Shown here: piece after piece, positions 60,343 to 64,000 of the stretch
How the letters are laid out: each line of letters starts with the position of its first letter
How positions within the stretch are numbered: the first letter of the stretch is position 1
Assembly: GCA_015680685.1 (NCBI GenBank)
Contig: MNCI01004504.1
Coordinates: 434,328 to 498,327, forward strand
Length of the DNA: 64,000 nt
Direction: 5' to 3'
Origin: Gnetum montanum
Lineage: Eukaryota; Streptophyta; Gnetopsida; Gnetales; Gnetaceae
Made by a program: the position numbers and the translations under genes
The notes under the pieces: generated by a model
Database searches by the model: none
Seen by the model: only the letters and a program-made list of their open reading frames with translations
What the model was told of the DNA's origin: nothing

Positions 60343-60767
60343 TTAAGTATAGAAAATCTGAGATAAAATGGCTACGTGTAAAAATTGAAAAGAAAATGTG
60401 CCAAAAATAGCTAAATCTGGAAATGTCGAAAAAATGATTATCTTTGTTGTTAAGCTTATCACGCTTTAAGGGATGGTTACGCTCATAGGCTATCACACTC
60501 TATAGAACACTTAGAGCTTAACGTAGTAGATAGTTTGGGCTTTTCATCCTAAAATATTCCAAGGGAACCATCAACTAGGACCAATCTGCATCAACTAGAA
60601 TGTAGATAACTCCTACATTGGCCTATGATCTAGTTACTATCATGGTAGGTCCACATGGGTGTTATGTCTATGCTAGCTTGCTACTAGTAATGGGGGTACA
60701 AAAAGCACATGGGACTATCTGTGACACACAAAATGAATGGGGAGGCCTTCCTTCTAGCACCAAAAAC
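60343..60767 (-). other. Leader and primer-binding site of element C
   Basis: Primer-binding site TGGTGCTAGAAGGAAGGC on the minus strand, 60762-60745, a few bases after the LTR. A leader of about 400 bp follows to the gag ATG. No other feature seen. Confidence 0.75.
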
Positions 60768-62583
60768 TATGACATCTGAAAACGTCAGTGGCTAGAACAC
60801 TAAGAGGTTGATGAGCGAACAACCTAACCCTGAGTCCATGAGAGGGTCATGTTGGAGAAAACAAAGATAGGGTGCCCTAAATGATTTGGTCAATTAGATA
60901 GGGACTTACGTGGTGTAACAATAACCATTTGTAAAAGCCTAAAAAGAGTATTATGAATAAGCAAAAATATGTATTAGCAGTAGGAAAAGCAAGAAATTAT
61001 GATAAAATTTGAAACACATGATGAAGGAAAATGAAATGAGAGTTTAAGTGAAAAAATGCACCAACCCAAGAGTTAGGAGCATGACTCTTAATTGATCAAT
61101 GTATGAAATTGGTATGCAATGTCAGACACATGTAGTAGGGCAGCATGGCAATGTGGACACAATCCTTGGGATGTTGCGAGCGTGATGTTGGTGGCTATAA
61201 AAGAGGCTAGACCTGCCAGGCTTATAGTTGTCATGTTGTGTGGGTGCTAGAAAGACTATGTCATGGTACTCAGCCAGGTGTCAAGCTCAGGTTCTGAAGT
61301 ATGGAAGTGATGAAGATGCTAAGAATGCTCTAATGCTTGATGCTTGGAGTGATTTTGTCGATCATCAACCAACCCTTAAAATGTTGATTATTGGGGTATT
61401 TATAGGGCTAGGGTTGACATGAGATGTGGACTAGACACCATGTGGCTTGGGTCCCATGTAGCATGGGTGTGAACAAGTCACGCTAACATATTATGCTTAA
61501 AATGTTAAGCTATAAGTGTTATGCTCAAAGTGTAACACTCTATAGGATAGAAACGGGAACTAAGAATCTACCAAACTATGATCACACTACCCAAACTGCA
61601 TGTACTAGAGTCTGAGGGACTGCCATGTACCTACAAACAATGCTAAAATAAATGCAACTTGGAGTCTACACTCTAGGACTACATCTTCCCTGTCTTCCAA
61701 GTAGGATCAAGCATAGGAATAATTTTTGGGGTTAATAGGGGGTGCAAAAGTAAAGAAAACTACTAATCTTGGTTGCTAAAGGGATGTCAGAGCTGAAATG
61801 AAGGTCAATGCCAAGTTCTGTAAGCTTATGGAGACATTCGAAGGCATTTCCCAAGTGTTATGTTGTCTATGCTACACAACGTGATAGAGCATAGTGTGAA
61901 CACTTAGAAAATTTTTGCAGATTTTGTCTTGTAACACTATCTATGCTACACAACGTAGTAGAGCGTAGCACCAACATTTTGATGAATTTTGTCAAAATTT
62001 GCAATTTTTCTTCATGGTACACTAACCACATTCTAGGGGTGAAGTAGGATAGGCAACCTCAAAAGTTAGAAAATTGTCAAATGCATCTTCTAGGTCTAGA
62101 TAGCTTGATAGACTTCTTGTCCAACACTTAGAAAAATTTGGGCCCTGAAACCTATGTTATGCTCTCTACACTGTGTAGGATAGTAGAGTGTGACAAGCCA
62201 AAAAGATAGAAAATTTGCCGAACTGTTTTGTCCATCCTGAGCATTTTTGACAACTCCTAGCCTAGTACCTGGGTGGACTAGCAACTAGGACATGTGTTAA
62301 GCTGAGCAAGCTAAAGAGCATAGCAAGCTTGATAGCCCAAGAGATAGAACCGCTTCTAGCTTGACATTCATGCAAACTGGCCTTGGAAGCATGTGCTACA
62401 CTGGTTGTGCTAGGGAGCATAGTAGGAAAACTTAGAAAAATTTTAGAAAAAACAAGACTCCTAGTGTGCTATGCTATCTACATTGCACAGGGTGATAGTA
62501 CACTTGAAAAAATTTTGTCCAAGTTTTGACACCTAGAAACATCTTCCATTGAATTGTAGAAGCTTGAAATTAGTGGTGTTTCA
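60768..62583 (-). repeat. 5' LTR of element C (LTR1 family)
   Basis: 1816 bp, direct repeat of 32497-34353. Element-strand start TGAAACACCACTAATTT, end GATGTCATA (CA decayed). TATAAATA on the minus strand at 61397-61404. The outer edge at 62583 is followed by CTTTG, the right target duplication. Confidence 0.9.
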
Positions 62584-63598
62584 CTTTGCATCCCAAATTT
62601 GCCCCTAAATTGTACTTACACTCAACACCACTTGGGAGAGTGGACAACATAGTCATAAAGTGTAGTCTCCAAAACTGCACTTTTGCATTATTTTTAGGTA
62701 CATTGCAATTTGTTTGGCACTTGCACATGTAGTCTTGATAGTGTAGTCACAATATGGTAGTCTCACAAGGTGCATCAGAACACACTAGTAGAACACCATT
62801 TGCTCCAATGGAAGTGTATTTGGAGCTAGTGTAGTCCCAACTAACCCTCTGCCACATGGTGCCATATCTGCAATTTGGGCTAATGCTAGTCCTAAAAATA
62901 CCCCAACATTCCACATTCTAGGGGTTGGCATTTAAAGCATTCTATTGGAAACTCTTGCATTCAACTGGAATTTTTGGCATTTGGAACCCAAGTGCCCTTG
63001 GCATTTTTACAAACTTTGGAATACTACAACATTGTAATACACTACCTAGCATATTGTAACCCACTACAGCTTGTAGGACACTGTAGTAGCCAACCTGATA
63101 GGCTTAGACTCCACAGTGAACATTAGTCCTCATAGCCCAGACACCCTAAGACTGTGACTACATTGCCTACTGCATTTGTTTGTACACTGCATACCTCCTT
63201 ACCTTCTCTTTGTAGTTAACTATGCTCCCCCCATTTGCGGTGATGTTGCTTTCTCTCTTGCTCATATCTTGCACATGTTTAGCATTTTCTCTTGGATTTT
63301 AGCACTCTACTTGCATTTTTTTCCATTTTTGCACATATTTGCGTGTTTTCACCTTCATTTTGCACTGAAAACCTTGACTACACTCACCCTCATAGGCATT
63401 GTGGACATTGTAAACACCATGAAAACTCCTTTCATTCGTTCTTTGTAACACCCCATAAGTCCCAATTTGATTAACAAGACCATTTTGGGCACCCCACCTG
63501 CATTTCTAGTAGGCCCTCATGCAGATGAAAGGTTAAAGCTATATGATTACAAACCTCTCAGGGTACCATTCTAACCTCCAACATTTTTGATTGCTATA
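62584..63598 (+). repeat. 3' LTR of element A, right piece
   Basis: Continues the LTR interrupted at 32496 and aligns with about 2095-3097 of the 5' copy: TGGACAAC.TAGTC, TACATTG..GTTTG, TAAAAATACCCCAACATT, TTTGTACAC..CATACCTCCTTA. Ends TTGATTGCTATA, then element F gag resumes. Confidence 0.85.
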
Positions 63599-64000
63599 GT
63601 GGGTTGCTTTGATAGGTGCTAACCTAAACATGGTAGGGTACATAGGAGATGAAGGTTGAAGCACCTATCCCATGGAATAGATAAGTGAGGTTGAAGTAGA
63701 TGTGGTGGCTTGGGGAGCCAACTATTGGAAGGGGCTCCCTATAAAGTTGTTGAGTTCAAGCTCAAGCTTAAACTTATCATGCTCCTTGTGTTGGCTTTCT
63801 GAACTAAACTTCTTACTCTTTTTAGCCATCTTAATTAGTTGAGATAATATATATGTATGAGTGTCATTAAGTGGTATTTTGTCGTAGGAGAAGTGTATGT
63901 ACTCCTTCCCATTTCAGTGAATTAGCTCATATTTACATTTAGCCTTAGTTTCCATTCATGGAATGAAGAGGCAAGATTGGATTTCAACAAAAATGAAGTT
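63599..64000 (-). pseudogene. gag remnant of outermost element F, N-terminal part
   Basis: Minus strand from 64000: NFIFVEIQSCLFIP, METKAKCKYELIH, NGKEYIHFSYDKIPLNDTHT. These align with the N-terminal gag block of D (YNFLYAKFQENMP, KDKCHFEFLYCNGREFIPTP). The gene runs off the window on the right and continues at 1396-1 on the left after the nested insertions. A short basic stretch MAKKSKKFSSESQHKE is near 63830-63780. Confidence 0.75.

Larger units (their letters stand above)
32497..62583 (-). mobile_element. Element C, Tat-lineage retrotransposon inserted in A's 3' LTR
   Basis: Bounded by two LTRs of about 1.8 kb (32497-34353 and 60768-62583) with TG...CA outer ends and flanking 5-mers CTTTA/CTTTG. 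The two flanks together rebuild A's LTR, which independently proves the insertion point. Minus-strand order: LTR, primer-binding site, gag-protease (60342-56661), antisense gene (plus strand, 52646-56106), element D (52645-37138), integrase (37137-36274), 3' region, LTR. The 5' end of the antisense gene and the RT/RNase H were lost where D ends. Confidence 0.85.
1397..63598 (+). mobile_element. Element A, Tat-lineage Ty3/gypsy retrotransposon hosting all inner insertions
   Basis: The outer limits are set by two direct repeats of about 1.7 kb. One is intact (1397-3097); the other is split by a later insertion (31932-32496 and 62584-63598). The retained internal parts are leader, gag-protease (3640-7287) and the antisense gene (7827-11570). 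A's RT, RNase H and integrase are not found: just past the antisense gene the sequence changes to the gag of element B near 11.7 kb. Flanking 5-mers are GTGAA on the left and GTGGG on the right, a poor target duplication, so the insertion claim rests mainly on the continuity of F gag across both flanks. Confidence 0.7.

Noticed and set aside
63176-63474. Overlapping 90- and 60-codon plus-strand frames in the last LTR piece
   Set aside because: They lie within the LTR; the 5' LTR copy (about 2700-2990) has no equivalent open frame.
1-64000. CRISPR arrays, bacterial operons, tRNA or rRNA genes
   Set aside because: The repeats are LTRs and degenerate minisatellites without uniform spacers. No tRNA cloverleaf or rRNA core was recognised, and coding content is eukaryotic retrotransposon.

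Overview
The window contains no recognisable host gene. It is a deep nest of old, decayed Ty3/gypsy LTR retrotransposons, which suggests a large, repeat-rich plant genome. A gymnosperm is plausible given long diverged LTRs, AT-rich DNA and extensive stop-codon decay, but that is inference. No tRNA, rRNA, CRISPR array or prokaryotic signal was seen. One ambiguous base lies at 3460, after a 40-T run.

I read six elements. F (minus strand) is the oldest: its gag is split between 1-1396 and 63599-64000. Element A (plus; LTRs of about 1.7 kb, 1397-3097 and 31932-32496 + 62584-63598) sits inside F. Element B (plus; 3' LTR 29864-31931) is fused to A near 11.7 kb and carries gag-protease, an antisense gene and an RT that stops abruptly before its polypurine tract. 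A separate Athila-like element (21733-28368, perfect 5-bp target duplication GAGTT) is inserted in B; it has gag and a downstream env-like remnant but no pol. Element C (minus; 32497-62583, imperfect duplication CTTTA/CTTTG) interrupts A's 3' LTR. Element D (minus; 37138-52645) interrupts C, and D's left LTR is truncated together with part of C.

A, B, C and D share one layout, read 5' to 3' along the element: LTR - primer-binding site (TGG-GCTAGAAGG type) - gag-protease - short GGCC/TTAAAC minisatellite - a multi-exon gene on the OPPOSITE strand - another minisatellite - RT - RNase H - second (archaeal-type) RNase H - integrase - a third minisatellite - polypurine tract - LTR. The CHHC gag knuckle and the second RNase H place the family in the Tat lineage (Ogre/Retand-like). 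The antisense gene is present in all four elements (A 7827-11570, B 16304-19966, C 52646-56106, D 44297-46205). Introns can be placed in it, and its largest exon is 1053, 1047 and 1053 bp in A, B and C. I do not recognise its product. In D it has a TATA box on its own strand.

Functionally the modules would be: gag (particle), aspartic protease, RT/RNase H/integrase (replication and insertion), LTRs with TATA boxes (promoters), and the antisense gene (unknown accessory function). Every coding block now carries stops and frameshifts. The best preserved are B's RT (two internal stops), the Athila-like gag (659 codons, two internal stops) and C's integrase core. Exon, LTR and junction boundaries given as approximate were judged by eye from copy-to-copy comparison.
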